Origin: Roseivirga sp. 4D4
GTDB lineage: Bacteria; Bacteroidota; Bacteroidia; Cytophagales; Cyclobacteriaceae
NCBI RefSeq assembly: GCF_001747095.1
Contig: NZ_MDGP01000001.1
Span: forward strand, 293,001-357,000
DNA: 64,000 nt
Direction of reading: 5' to 3'
A program made the translations under genes and the position numbers. The notes under the pieces are model-generated. The model saw only the letters and a program-made list of their open reading frames with translations. It was not told the DNA's origin and made no database searches. Shown piece after piece: positions 33,506 to 43,280 of this stretch (position 1 is its first letter; every line of letters starts with the position of its first letter).

Positions 33506-36117
33506 GTCACGGAAACATCCATAGTCGGCCTCCAAGGTTTGGAGAGTGGTTACTTAGGAGCTTTTGCTCCTATGACTACCTCAGTACGGCCCTTTGGGAC
33601 ATGGAAGAAATATATCATAACAACATAGAAATAAAAGGTAAAGCAAGGGCACAATGGTTGTATACCAAAGAGGCCCTTGGCGTGGTCTATCACCTTTATT
33701 TCAAAGGAAAAAGTCAATACTCAATTAACTCAATAGCAATGCTAAAAAACAACATCATCGTTTCGCTTCGTAACCTTAGAAAGCACAAGGGAAACAGTTT
33801 CGTAAACATCTTAGGTCTGAGTTCTGCTCTGGTCATTTTCTTGCTCACTCTTGCATATACATCGTATGAGTTCAGCTACGATACGCACCACGATCGGTCA
33901 GAAGATATTTATCGTGTATACAAAAGTCTAAATACGATAGATGACCCTGAATATCGTGATTCCGGTACTCCTGCGCCTCTTGCAAATACGCTGAAATCAG
34001 AGTTTCCACAAATCATTGGTGCGGCAAGAGCCATGAGTTATAGGAAGATTTTGATGGAAGCGAATTCTGAGAAATTCATTGAGCCCATTGTTCATCCAGT
34101 AGATCCTGATATTTTCAAAATCTTCAGTTTTGAACCGGTCAGTGGTAATTTGGATGAGTTTTTAAACGAACCCTTCACTGTCGCTTTATCAGAGACGGTG
34201 GCATTGAAATATTTCAATACGATTGATGTAGTGGGAGAGACCATTACTTTCAATGGTCAACTTCCGATGAAGGTTTCAGGTGTTTTTAAGGACATGCCAG
34301 AAAACTCTCATTTTAAAATGGAGGTAATGGTTCAGTTGGAGAGTGTCATGCAGGCTTTTGAACAGAACATGACCTTATGGGACAACAACCCCTTTTATAC
34401 TTACATTCGAATTGAACCAGGAACCGATGCCGAATATCTGGAGTCTCAACTTCCTGCCATTCGAGCAAAATATGCCAATGATCCCTTAGATGCTGATGGG
34501 CAGAGTACAACTTATTTTTTACAGCCATTCACTGACGTACACTTTGATCAAAAGGTATTAGGTAGTCTGGGTACACCAGTAGATGGTAAGCGTTTGAACA
34601 TGTTCATTATTATCGCTGGGATAATTCTTGGCATGGCATGTATTAACTACATCAATCTGGCAACCGCCCGGTCTATTGTCAGAATGAAAGAAGTGGGGAT
34701 TAGAAAGGTGATTGGTGCAAAACGAAGCAATATTGTCTTACAACTTCTGATGGAATCCGGTCTTCTGGTGTTTTTATCATTGTTTTTGGCTGTAGTGATT
34801 ACAGGTCTCGTGCTGCCTGCCTTAGCCAATTTTGTAGACAGACCTTTGACCCTCAAGTTTCAGCAATTGAACCTGTGGGTTTTTATTATTGCACTTGGTC
34901 TTGTGATTACGCTAGTTTCTGGCATCTATCCAGCTTTTGTTACTACAAACTTTCAACCCATTAATGCATTATATGGAAGAGGGATTGTTGGCAAGAAGGG
35001 AGGAGGAATTGTCAGGAACTTCTTGGTGGTATTTCAGTTTGCCGCCTCGTTTGTACTGATCATTGGAGCCCTAATATTAGGAGGGCAACTCAGTTATATT
35101 GACAATAAAGACACGGGCTATTCCAGAGATAAAATAGTGGTTTTAAGCACTAGAGACGATGCTGTTGATGATAGACTGGATGAATACATGGAGGAAATCA
35201 GGAAAGTGTCGGGGGTATCTACGGTTGCTACATCTTGGTCATTACCAACCAATGTGACTTCGAATACTCAAGCCAACTGGACCGGTATTTCAGATGCTGA
35301 AAGACTACCCATGTACATGGTCGGAGTAACCCATGATTTCTTTGATCTTTATGATATTGAAGTCATCGAAGGCCGATCGTTTGACAAAGAGATCAGAACA
35401 GACAGGAAGTCAATTCTACTGAACGAGACAGCTGTTAGAAAATTGGGATGGGAAAATCCAATCGGTCGTGAAATGATCACACAGTCGGGTATCAAATCGA
35501 CCGTAATCGGAGTAGTAAAAGACTTTCATATCAAGTCACTCAGAGAGGAGATCGAACCTCTTCAAATCATTCTTAGCGGAAATTATGCAACCCTCGCGGT
35601 TAAAATCGAAGCAGACCTTTATGAGACATTGGTTAGGATTGAAGAAGTATATGATAGTTTTTCACCGGTCTACCCATTTGAGTATAGGCTCTTTGAAGAC
35701 ATCTATGATCGAGCTTACGAGCAGGATAAAAAGACCTCTAAATTATCCCTTTGGTTGACACTTATAACCATTGTCATTGCTTGCCTTGGTCTTTATGGAC
35801 TGGCCACACATAAGGTAGAGCGAAAGACAAAGGAACTTGGCGTACGCAAGATTCTAGGAGCTGGTACAGGTAGTATTTTGGGGCTCTTGGCCAAGGACTT
35901 TACAAAGCTCTTACTCTTGGCATTCTTAGTTGCAGGCCCAGTGGCTTACTATATCATGAATGAGTGGCTTGATGGTTTTGCCTACCACATAGAGATTGGT
36001 GCCATGACTTTTGTAATAAGCTTATTGCTGATGGTATTGGTGGCGGCTATAACCATAGGTTACCGAACTTACAGTGCAGCGGTTAGTAATCCGGTAAATG
36101 CCTTGAGGGATGATTAA
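33502..36117 (+). CDS. FtsX/MacB-type ABC permease with N-terminal permease prefix domain
   Basis: 871 aa. About 80 extra N-terminal residues (PPRFGEWLLRSFCSYDYLST, LWDMEEIYHNNIEIKGKARA) match the permease prefix domain 2 type, which is found on permeases paired with PadR regulators. Then comes the two-module FtsX layout with KEVGIRKVIGAKRSNI and KELGVRKILGAGTGSI. Overlaps padR by 4 bp. No ATPase gene nearby. Ends 6 bp before the convergent desaturase stop. Confidence 0.9.
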   Translation: MSHGNIHSRPPRFGEWLLRSFCSYDYLSTALWDMEEIYHNNIEIKGKARAQWLYTKEALGVVYHLYFKGKSQYSINSIAMLKNNIIVSLRNLRKHKGNSFVNILGLSSALVIFLLTLAYTSYEFSYDTHHDRSEDIYRVYKSLNTIDDPEYRDSGTPAPLANTLKSEFPQIIGAARAMSYRKILMEANSEKFIEPIVHPVDPDIFKIFSFEPVSGNLDEFLNEPFTVALSETVALKYFNTIDVVGETITFNGQLPMKVSGVFKDMPENSHFKMEVMVQLESVMQAFEQNMTLWDNNPFYTYIRIEPGTDAEYLESQLPAIRAKYANDPLDADGQSTTYFLQPFTDVHFDQKVLGSLGTPVDGKRLNMFIIIAGIILGMACINYINLATARSIVRMKEVGIRKVIGAKRSNIVLQLLMESGLLVFLSLFLAVVITGLVLPALANFVDRPLTLKFQQLNLWVFIIALGLVITLVSGIYPAFVTTNFQPINALYGRGIVGKKGGGIVRNFLVVFQFAASFVLIIGALILGGQLSYIDNKDTGYSRDKIVVLSTRDDAVDDRLDEYMEEIRKVSGVSTVATSWSLPTNVTSNTQANWTGISDAERLPMYMVGVTHDFFDLYDIEVIEGRSFDKEIRTDRKSILLNETAVRKLGWENPIGREMITQSGIKSTVIGVVKDFHIKSLREEIEPLQIILSGNYATLAVKIEADLYETLVRIEEVYDSFSPVYPFEYRLFEDIYDRAYEQDKKTSKLSLWLTLITIVIACLGLYGLATHKVERKTKELGVRKILGAGTGSILGLLAKDFTKLLLLAFLVAGPVAYYIMNEWLDGFAYHIEIGAMTFVISLLLMVLVAAITIGYRTYSAAVSNPVNALRDD

Positions 36118-36123
36118 CGGTGC

Positions 36124-37161
36124 TTAAACCAAGCCCATCTTCTCCATACGATAGTACTCACGGAAGCTAATCATGCGCTGCTGAGTCTCATCCCAGAGTT
36201 TGTTCGACATCAATGTCAGGCTTTCTCTAAAACCAATGATGGTAGGAAATTGATTGAGCCATGGATTCTCTTTAATGCACTGTTGAAGATTATAATTTGG
36301 GATGGCTGGGTTCAAATGGTGAACATGATGAATTCCGATATTGCCGGTTAGCCAATTGAAGAGTTTTGGAACCTTGTAATAAGTGCTTCCTTTAAGGGCA
36401 GACGTTATATAGTCCCAGTTCTCTTTCCACTGTTTATAGCCATGCTCGTGTTGATGCTGAACATAGAAAAACCATATGGCGATGATGGCGAAAAGTGTCA
36501 AAGTGGTAATATGAACCAGCAGAAACTTTTGCCAACCCAGGGTGAAACCTAGCAGTGCAAATAGTCCCAATAGTACAAGGTTGCTTACAATCACACTTCC
36601 TTTCAATTTCTGAAAGGCCGGCATTTGGATCTTTGCAATCCTGTTGTGAATAAAGATGTAGTAGATGGGGCCGAGCAAGAACATCACGATAGGCGACCGA
36701 TAAATGCGATATCCTAGCCTTTTGCCCTTACTGAATTCCTTGTATTCCGCTACGGTATAAGTAGTTACGTCACCGATGTCCCTCAATTCGAGTTGTCCAT
36801 TTAACTTGTGGTGAACACTGTGTGATTTTGCCCAATAGCTGAAAGGAATGGCTGAAATGTAACTGCAGATATGGCCTATGATCTTCTGGGCTTTCCTGTT
36901 TTTCACAAAAGATTGATGTCCACAGTCATGTTGAATGATAAAAATTCTAACAAGGAAAAAAGCATTCACAACACCCAGACCAAGGGTTATCCAGTAGCTA
37001 ATATCCAAGCTTAGGTACATCAATATCCATATGCCGATAAAAGGCCCAAATGAATTAATGATTTGAATGGTAGCCTTAGTTTTGTGCTCTTGTGTATACT
37101 TTTTAAGGCTTTGTATCTTTTCCTTACTTAAGACTATTTTTTCTGCGGTAGCTGGCTTCAT
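36124..37161 (-). CDS. Fatty acid desaturase (membrane di-iron)
   Basis: 345 aa with four to five membrane helices and the three histidine boxes that bind the di-iron centre: HDCGHQS (about residue 79), HSVHHK (about 110) and HHVHH (about 276). An added HQHEHGY occurs before the last box. Introduces double bonds into acyl chains, inner membrane; regiochemistry unknown. 80 bp downstream of the DksA/TraR gene and in the same direction. Confidence 0.88.
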   Translation of the reverse strand: MKPATAEKIVLSKEKIQSLKKYTQEHKTKATIQIINSFGPFIGIWILMYLSLDISYWITLGLGVVNAFFLVRIFIIQHDCGHQSFVKNRKAQKIIGHICSYISAIPFSYWAKSHSVHHKLNGQLELRDIGDVTTYTVAEYKEFSKGKRLGYRIYRSPIVMFLLGPIYYIFIHNRIAKIQMPAFQKLKGSVIVSNLVLLGLFALLGFTLGWQKFLLVHITTLTLFAIIAIWFFYVQHQHEHGYKQWKENWDYITSALKGSTYYKVPKLFNWLTGNIGIHHVHHLNPAIPNYNLQQCIKENPWLNQFPTIIGFRESLTLMSNKLWDETQQRMISFREYYRMEKMGLV

Positions 37162-37241
37162 ATACCTCCTGAAATCTTTTGCAAAGCTATTTGTTTAAAA
37201 TGATTTATCGAATCTAGAACGATCGATTTTGATAAAAGGTG

Positions 37242-37565
37242 TCAACGAGCACAATTCACACATCGTTGGCTTTCTGGGCGTATGAGAATTCGACCTATAG
37301 GTATGGGCTGTTTGCAACTCACACATATGCCGAAATCAGGGCTATCGATATTGGAAATAACACTTTTAAGGGACGCTAATTTGTTTTCGGCTTGACGAAG
37401 TGCAGCTTCAGTAACGCTTTTGTTATTAATCGCATCCATCCTTGAAATTCTTCCGATGGCATCATCTGGTGATACCGGTTGAGACATCTCTTTATACTCG
37501 GTCACCAGTGCCTCCGTACGCTTGATCTCTTCTTCAATTTGATGCTTCAACTCAGCCGATCCCAT
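37242..37565 (-). CDS. DksA/TraR family C4 zinc-finger protein
   Basis: 107 aa. N-terminal coiled-coil helices then the zinc finger CVSCKQPI...RCVNC (C-x2-C-x17-C-x2-C) at the C-terminus. Members bind the RNA polymerase secondary channel or act as small regulators. The ATG is 12 bp downstream of the MBL gene stop, so probably the same transcript. It lacks the acidic tip residues that I could securely identify, so a true DksA role is not certain. Confidence 0.85.
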   Translation of the reverse strand: MGSAELKHQIEEEIKRTEALVTEYKEMSQPVSPDDAIGRISRMDAINNKSVTEAALRQAENKLASLKSVISNIDSPDFGICVSCKQPIPIGRILIRPESQRCVNCAR

Positions 37566-37577
37566 ACTACAATTTAA

Positions 37578-38561
37578 TTATCTTTTGATGATGCCGCTTT
37601 CTTCAAGTCGATCTCTTCTGATAAAGAAAGAGAAGTGTTCAAACTCAAAAGCAACAGCCTCATCGCTCACATGTTCTGAATCTTCTGTGGCCTTAGGAGA
37701 TTTCTTTCCATCCATAATTTGCGTAAAAGCATCTCTCAATTGCTTCAAGCGCATAGGATCAGCCACTGGGGTGTTGTGGGCAGTAAAGACCTTTTTCAGG
37801 CCCTTACTTTTTTTATAAATACGTTCAACACTTTGCTGATATAAGACAAGGTCAGTTTCAGGGTCAAACAACCAAATTGGCCCTTCATAAAAAGAATCAC
37901 CAGTCCACATCAGTCCATTCTCCTTATCTATGAGTACTACGGCATCGGGTGTATGGCCAGGAGAAGAAATCACCTCTAACTTTCTATTACCCAGATCAAT
38001 AATGTGTTCATGGGTAATGAGTTTCGATATTTTAAATGGCTTGATGTCATAAGAAGCCGTATCAAGAGTCTTGGCCTTTTCAAGGCAAATTGCTCCTTGT
38101 GCCACCTCATGGCTCACCACGGAGTGATCCATTCCATTTTCCGATCGGCCAATCGTGTACTGGGTATTCATGGCGAGAATGTTGTCAAACTCATAATTAC
38201 CCCCAATGTGATCGTAGTGGGTATGAGAGTTCATAACAATCACGGGCAGGGAGGTCAATTCATCTACCACTGATTTTATGGATTGCATTCCCATGCCGGT
38301 GTCAAAAAGTAAGGCCCTTTCATCACCTAGAATCAAATAGGAAATCACCTCTTGAAAATTATAAGGTTCAGCAATGGCGAATACATCCTGATCAACTAGA
38401 TAAACTTTAAACCAATCGCTCGATGTGCTAATTTCTTGCAACCGGGAAAATTGTTCTCGAGGTAATTGGTTACACCAGTCTGCTTCCTGGCTAAACAATT
38501 CATTACCAGTCATTAACACTAGGCAGGAGATCAATAGTAGTGGTTTGAAGTACCTGTTCAT
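37578..38561 (-). CDS. Secreted metallo-beta-lactamase-fold hydrolase
   Basis: 327 aa from the ATG at 38561, which begins a signal peptide (MNRYFKPLLLISCLVLMTGN); the frame is open to 38660 but would hide it. Metal motif HTHYDHIGG, then HEHIIDLGNRKL, SSPGHTPDAVVLID and FTAHNTP give the full MBL pattern. Broad hydrolase superfamily, substrate unknown. Exported, likely periplasmic. Confidence 0.85.
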   Translation of the reverse strand: MNRYFKPLLLISCLVLMTGNELFSQEADWCNQLPREQFSRLQEISTSSDWFKVYLVDQDVFAIAEPYNFQEVISYLILGDERALLFDTGMGMQSIKSVVDELTSLPVIVMNSHTHYDHIGGNYEFDNILAMNTQYTIGRSENGMDHSVVSHEVAQGAICLEKAKTLDTASYDIKPFKISKLITHEHIIDLGNRKLEVISSPGHTPDAVVLIDKENGLMWTGDSFYEGPIWLFDPETDLVLYQQSVERIYKKSKGLKKVFTAHNTPVADPMRLKQLRDAFTQIMDGKKSPKATEDSEHVSDEAVAFEFEHFSFFIRRDRLEESGIIKR

Positions 38562-38668
38562 TACGAGGGTTAGGGGCTTGTTGGGTTGCGCTTCGAAATA
38601 CTTTGTCCTGTTGTAAAGTCTTTTAAATCTTTGAAAAGTACTTATATTAATAGGAACCAAAATTCAAC

Positions 38669-40303
38669 ATGAAAGTACTATTAATCTATCCAATTTTTCC
38701 GACTAGCTTTTGGTCCTTCGAAAAAGCAGTTCAGGGCATAGGTAAAAAGGCATTTATGCCACCTCTTGGTCTCATTACTGTTGCTGCACTTTTACCACAG
38801 AAATGGGAATTCCGGCTTATCGATAAAAACATAGAACCAGTAACAGAATCTGATTGGGAATGGGCCGATATGGTCATGTTCTCAGGAATGATCGCTCAAA
38901 AGGAAGACTTTATGGGCTTGATTCAAGAAGCGAAAACTAGAAACAAGCCAGTTGCTGTGGGTGGACCCTATGCTACATCTCTTCCCAATGATATGCTCGA
39001 TGCAGGAGCTGATTTTTTGGTCTTGGATGAAGGTGAATATACCATTAACCTATTTGTGCAGGCGCTGGAAAGAGGAGAGACGAATGGAATTTTCAGATCT
39101 AAAGATAAGCCGGATGTAACTCTGAGCCCTGTACCTCGCTTTGATCTATTGGATATGGATGCCTACTTCTTAATGGCGATTCAGTATTCTAGAGGCTGCC
39201 CTTTTCAATGTGAGTTCTGTGATATCATCGTGCTTTATGGTCGAAAACCAAGGACGAAGACTTTCAGTCAAGTACAATTAGAACTTGATGCCCTGAGAGA
39301 ATTGGGTTGGTCCGGTGGGATTTTCTTTGTGGATGATAATTTCATTGGAAATAAACGAACCGTTAAACCATTCTTAGAGAAGCTGGTCGACTGGCAGACT
39401 GCGAATGGCTACCCATTCAGTTTTACCACAGAGGCCTCAATCGACATGGCCCAGGATGATGAACTTCTTAACCTGATGGTGATGAGTAAGTTTTCTACGG
39501 TATTCATCGGTATAGAAACCCCGGATACCGATAGTTTAAAGCTGACATTGAAGCATCAGAACAACAGGCGACCAATGAACGAATCATTGGAGAAGATCGC
39601 TAAAGCAGGCTTAAGAATTATGGCTGGATTCATTATTGGCTTTGATGATGAGAAGAAAGGAGCCGGAGGAAGAGTCTATGATTTTGCGATGGAAAATGCA
39701 ATACCAGGGGTAACCTTTAGTATGTTGCAGGCATTGCCGAATACAGCACTTTGGGATAGACTAAAAAAGGAGGGGAGGCTTTTAGATGATGCAAACCTAA
39801 ACCAAACAACTTTGTTGAACTTTGTGCCTTCAAGACCGATCGAAGATATCGCTGAGGAATATGTGGAGGCCTTTTGGAACCTTTATGACCCTAAGAATTA
39901 CCTCAAAAGAGTATATGACCACTTTATGATGGTAGGTCAGGCGAAGGTACACAGCGATCCGGAATTGCGACATAAACTAAGGAATCAGCATAAAACAGAT
40001 TTTGACTACCGAGGCATCCTCTTCGGTTTGAAAATGGTTTGGAAACTTGGGTTCTATTATGAGTCTCGATCAGTGTTCTGGAAGTACCTCTATGGCATGT
40101 ACAAGCATAATAGAGGCGGGATTGGTAATTTCTTCTCCTTCTCGGCATTCCTTCTACACTTCTTGCCTTATCGCAAGCTGGTGAAGAAAGAGATTGAAGA
40201 GCAACTAGCTATGAGACTGGCAGGTAAAGTGCAGGTGCTAGATCCTCAGATAGAACTGTCAGAAGATTTACAGGAAGATGTGAAGTGGTATAAAGCGAGT
40301 TAG
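38669..40303 (+). CDS. B12-binding-domain radical SAM protein (DUF4070 type)
   Basis: 544 aa. N-terminal Rossmann-like cobalamin-binding domain (about 1-150: MKVLLIYPIFPTSFWSFEKA, FMPPLGLITVAALLP). The radical SAM core has the cluster motif YSRGCPFQCEFCD (CxxxCxxC) near residue 180 and FFVDDNFIGN, TVFIGIETP. A DUF4070-like C-terminus follows. The opening strongly recalls class B radical SAM methylases such as HpnP (hopanoid C-2 methylation), but this cannot be separated from other DUF4070 proteins by eye. No hopanoid genes are in the window. Confidence 0.85.
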   Translation: MKVLLIYPIFPTSFWSFEKAVQGIGKKAFMPPLGLITVAALLPQKWEFRLIDKNIEPVTESDWEWADMVMFSGMIAQKEDFMGLIQEAKTRNKPVAVGGPYATSLPNDMLDAGADFLVLDEGEYTINLFVQALERGETNGIFRSKDKPDVTLSPVPRFDLLDMDAYFLMAIQYSRGCPFQCEFCDIIVLYGRKPRTKTFSQVQLELDALRELGWSGGIFFVDDNFIGNKRTVKPFLEKLVDWQTANGYPFSFTTEASIDMAQDDELLNLMVMSKFSTVFIGIETPDTDSLKLTLKHQNNRRPMNESLEKIAKAGLRIMAGFIIGFDDEKKGAGGRVYDFAMENAIPGVTFSMLQALPNTALWDRLKKEGRLLDDANLNQTTLLNFVPSRPIEDIAEEYVEAFWNLYDPKNYLKRVYDHFMMVGQAKVHSDPELRHKLRNQHKTDFDYRGILFGLKMVWKLGFYYESRSVFWKYLYGMYKHNRGGIGNFFSFSAFLLHFLPYRKLVKKEIEEQLAMRLAGKVQVLDPQIELSEDLQEDVKWYKAS

Positions 40304-40313
40304 AACTCCACCA

Positions 40314-41396
40314 TCATACTCCAGGAAGTGAGACTTCCAGAAGTTCTAGGTCTTTCGAGTAATCCGTTAGCTGATAATCTAAATTTGGAGGAATAACAAA
40401 AGCATCACCTTTTTCAAGTTGATGAATTGATTGTCCTTCGGCCTTTAGTTTCACCTCTCCTTCGGTAACAAAATTGAAGAGGATATCGGCTTGATGATTA
40501 ATGGTTTGGGATTCAGATGAAGAGTTTTCCCTGCTGAAGACTTTGACTGAGGCCACTCCCTTTGTTGCCAGAAGAATGCCCGTGTCATGAAACCTCATGT
40601 TCTTATCCACATCAGTCTGCCAATTGGCTTCATCAGCTTTATGGTGGCAAAATGTCTGTCCTCCGAATTCTCTCTCGGGTCGAAAGTGATCGGTCGGTAA
40701 TTCCATTTCATGGTCAATCGTAGTCATATGTTCTGCCGGTACACCTATTTCAATGACCTCTAAATTGTCAGAAGCTTCAAGTACTCGATGTCTTATTTCA
40801 GGGGGTTGTGTCACACAGTCGCCCGCCTTAAGGATAAATGGAGGGCCTTGATCTTCATAAACCAGTTTGACCCAGCCCCGATAGCAGTAGATTAATTGAA
40901 AACCTATGGTATGGTAATGTACCATGTCTGGAACGGGTCCGCCTTTGGGTATGCGAATGTGGGAAGCCATGATGCCACCTCCCAGTCGGTCCGGAACTAA
41001 ATCTCGGTATTGCATTCCAGCACGACCTATTACCCAAGGTACCTGATCTCTCAATTGTCGGACTTCGAACTTGTGTCTGGTAACTGGCTTCGGGACCTGA
41101 TAGGTTTTGGGGCCAACAGTAATCACAGTGCCACTTGGGGATGATAATTGATTTTCAGTCCCAAGAATAAGTTCCGGACTATCGGATAGGATGTGGATGG
41201 CAGGAGTTGTGACTTTTGAAGACTTATCTATCCTAACCTGAATGCCAAAACCCGACATCACAGCTACCTCAGGATTGTCATCGGGGAAGATGTTGATCAG
41301 TTTGAAACCCAACTGCTCAAAGAACTCCATTTCAAGTGTGAGGTCCTTAGTTGGTATTAAGACCTGGGCTCGATCAGTTTCTTGGGGCGTGATCAT
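40314..41396 (-). CDS. VOC-cupin-cupin fusion protein
   Basis: 360 aa. Residues 1-95 look like one VOC half (RAQVLIPTKDLTLEMEFFEQLGFKL). Then come two cupin barrels: VHYHTIGFQLIYCYRGWVKL...PPEIRHRVLEA (about 165-240) and ILFNFVTEGEVKLKAEG...IPPNLDY (about 285-355). The first cupin keeps HYH and a later H, so it may bind metal; the second keeps fewer. Function unknown, possibly an oxygenase or isomerase-like enzyme. 13 bp from the next gene. Confidence 0.75.
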   Translation of the reverse strand: MITPQETDRAQVLIPTKDLTLEMEFFEQLGFKLINIFPDDNPEVAVMSGFGIQVRIDKSSKVTTPAIHILSDSPELILGTENQLSSPSGTVITVGPKTYQVPKPVTRHKFEVRQLRDQVPWVIGRAGMQYRDLVPDRLGGGIMASHIRIPKGGPVPDMVHYHTIGFQLIYCYRGWVKLVYEDQGPPFILKAGDCVTQPPEIRHRVLEASDNLEVIEIGVPAEHMTTIDHEMELPTDHFRPEREFGGQTFCHHKADEANWQTDVDKNMRFHDTGILLATKGVASVKVFSRENSSSESQTINHQADILFNFVTEGEVKLKAEGQSIHQLEKGDAFVIPPNLDYQLTDYSKDLELLEVSLPGV

Positions 41397-41409
41397 TATG
41401 CAGTAGCTT

Positions 41410-41760
41410 TTAGGCCTGAGAGATTACTTCAATATACTCGGATTTTCCTCCCGATCGGTCACCGTTAAGCCAGTTCCAGTCGAAATTAATCTGTATTAGT
41501 TCTCCTTTCATACTGAGCTTTCCAGTTGATTCTCCTGCCATGAGTGCTCCTTCGTTTGTAATGCAATGATATAATAACGCTATGGTGTCTGCATTTACCT
41601 GCTTTCCTACGATATGACCAATTTTGATCAATCCGCCTTGGTAACTTCCAGTAATGGTTTCGCCATTCTGTTGATATTCAAATACTGTTTCGTGGGAAGC
41701 AAGACCACTTTTGTTTTCGGCTGTGACAAATCTTTTCTGATCTAAATCAAAGTGTTTCAT
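41410..41760 (-). CDS. Conserved small protein, often annotated as N-acetylglutamate synthase
   Basis: 116 aa. The core ETVFEYQQNGETITGSYQGG, IGHIVGKQ and WNWLNGDRSGGKS is a conserved beta-rich family of Bacteroidota. The common database name N-acetylglutamate synthase is unsupported: there is no GNAT fold here. Probably a small beta-barrel protein of unknown role. First gene of a two-gene minus-strand unit with the VOC-cupin gene. Confidence 0.7.
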   Translation of the reverse strand: MKHFDLDQKRFVTAENKSGLASHETVFEYQQNGETITGSYQGGLIKIGHIVGKQVNADTIALLYHCITNEGALMAGESTGKLSMKGELIQINFDWNWLNGDRSGGKSEYIEVISQA

Positions 41761-41929
41761 AGTCTAAAATTGAGTCTTATCCGTCAATGATACAAGGAGA
41801 ATCTTGCTGGTGGTTTTCAGCTACTTTGCGATTTGGCTGAATAAAAACGGTCGCTCGATCGTAACTTCATACCTGTGATAAGCCAGCTATTCAGCGCTAC
41901 TCACAAAACACACAGTAAAAACCTAAACT

Positions 41930-43231
41930 ATGGAAAGAGAGATCACATCTGCCGAAATCATTGAAGTATTAAAGGTACAAATAGCCAAAGACGAAGTATT
42001 GGCTGTCGCCTTGAAAGAGTCATTAGTCCTTGCCAATACCGGTGCTAAAAATGGTCAGTTGAATGCTGATCTTTATGAGGCGCTGAATGAATTATACGAT
42101 GGCAATGGCTGGCCGACAAATGCGAATGACTACTATGATTACCTAACATCCTTTGCCGAAGTTATCCCGAGCGAGAATCAAGTTCCGGGTTACACAGCCT
42201 GGAATAACACTGATGAGAAAAACGGATACAGCCAAGAAATATATGATCGACTATGTCATTTTTACTGGTTGATCGACCAAAACATAACGGTGAATGGACA
42301 AGAAATCGTCTTGCAGAACTACGAGAGTGAGGTCAACGATTTCAAGTTTGAGCATTGGCTGGATAACTATGCCAAGGCCTGGGGCAATTTCCTCAACACT
42401 CCGGCATCATTGACATCGGAAACCTTGAAGTCTTTCGAAGACGATCCAATGTACAACTTACAGGACTCGTCAGACTACATTTCAGGTTGGACAACTTTCA
42501 ATGACTTCTTCTATCGACAGTTGAATGACAGTAAAACAGATTTGACCCCTATGCGTCCGATTGCATGCCCAAACGACAATACAGTAGTTTGTGCGCCTGC
42601 TGACTGTACATTTAAGGCTATCTATAATATTGATGCGAGTGGAAATGTGATAGAAGAAGGGCAGGGGACTGCTGGAATCACGTTAAAGCACACGCATACA
42701 CTAGGAAGTATTAGTGAATTGTTGAATAAGAGCCAATATGCAAGTGCATTCAATGGAGGAACGTTCGTGCACTATTTTTTAAGTCCGTTTGACTACCATC
42801 GCTTTCATGTACCAGTAGCGGGAAAGGTAATCGATTCTCAGGCAGTAGCGGGTAATGTGTTCTTGGATGTTGTACTTGATAATGGACAGTTTGATGCGCC
42901 TGACGGTTCAGAAGATGGTTATGAGTTCACACAAGCAAGGGGAGTTATCATAGTCGATACGGCTGGCAGCCCTGCTGGTGATATCGGTAAAGTGGCTATC
43001 GTTCCTGTAGGGATGGCACAGGTTTCTTCAGTACATATGGAGTTGAACGAGGGTGAAACTGTGGCCAAGGGGGACGAGTTTGGCTACTTCGCCTTTGGCG
43101 GTTCTGACATCATCTTGGTGTTTGAGCAACCACAAAACAGATTATTATTTATCAAGGAATGGGCGAATGCTCAAGGAACTGCCGCACCTTTCCATTTTAA
43201 ATATGGAGAAGCAGCTGTCATAGTCGGTTGA
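41930..43231 (+). CDS. Phosphatidylserine decarboxylase-like protein
   Basis: 433 aa. The N-terminal 150 residues resemble the PSDC (phosphatidylserine decarboxylase-associated) domain: YDRLCHFYWLIDQN then WLDNYAKAWGNFLNTP. The catalytic region has DYISGWTTFNDFFYRQL, FVHYFLSPFDYHRFHVPVAG and the autocleavage-type site FAFGGSD (about S392), where Ser becomes the pyruvoyl group. The enzyme would decarboxylate phosphatidylserine or a serine-like substrate. It differs from the short bacterial Psd. A good terminator follows (43251-43280). Confidence 0.82.
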   Translation: MEREITSAEIIEVLKVQIAKDEVLAVALKESLVLANTGAKNGQLNADLYEALNELYDGNGWPTNANDYYDYLTSFAEVIPSENQVPGYTAWNNTDEKNGYSQEIYDRLCHFYWLIDQNITVNGQEIVLQNYESEVNDFKFEHWLDNYAKAWGNFLNTPASLTSETLKSFEDDPMYNLQDSSDYISGWTTFNDFFYRQLNDSKTDLTPMRPIACPNDNTVVCAPADCTFKAIYNIDASGNVIEEGQGTAGITLKHTHTLGSISELLNKSQYASAFNGGTFVHYFLSPFDYHRFHVPVAGKVIDSQAVAGNVFLDVVLDNGQFDAPDGSEDGYEFTQARGVIIVDTAGSPAGDIGKVAIVPVGMAQVSSVHMELNEGETVAKGDEFGYFAFGGSDIILVFEQPQNRLLFIKEWANAQGTAAPFHFKYGEAAVIVG

Positions 43232-43250
43232 GGCTTTTTAGATGAGGGGT

Positions 43251-43280
43251 AAGGCACTGTCAGTTCTTGGCAGTGCTTTT
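43251..43280 (+). terminator. Intrinsic terminator of the PSD-like gene
   Basis: AAGGCACTG (43251-43259) pairs with CAGTGCTTT (43271-43279, one G-T pair); 11-nt loop; T-rich tail. Confidence 0.8.

Noticed and set aside
41410..41760. N-acetylglutamate synthase
   Set aside because: No GNAT fold or acetyl-CoA loop; that name is an inherited annotation for this small family.
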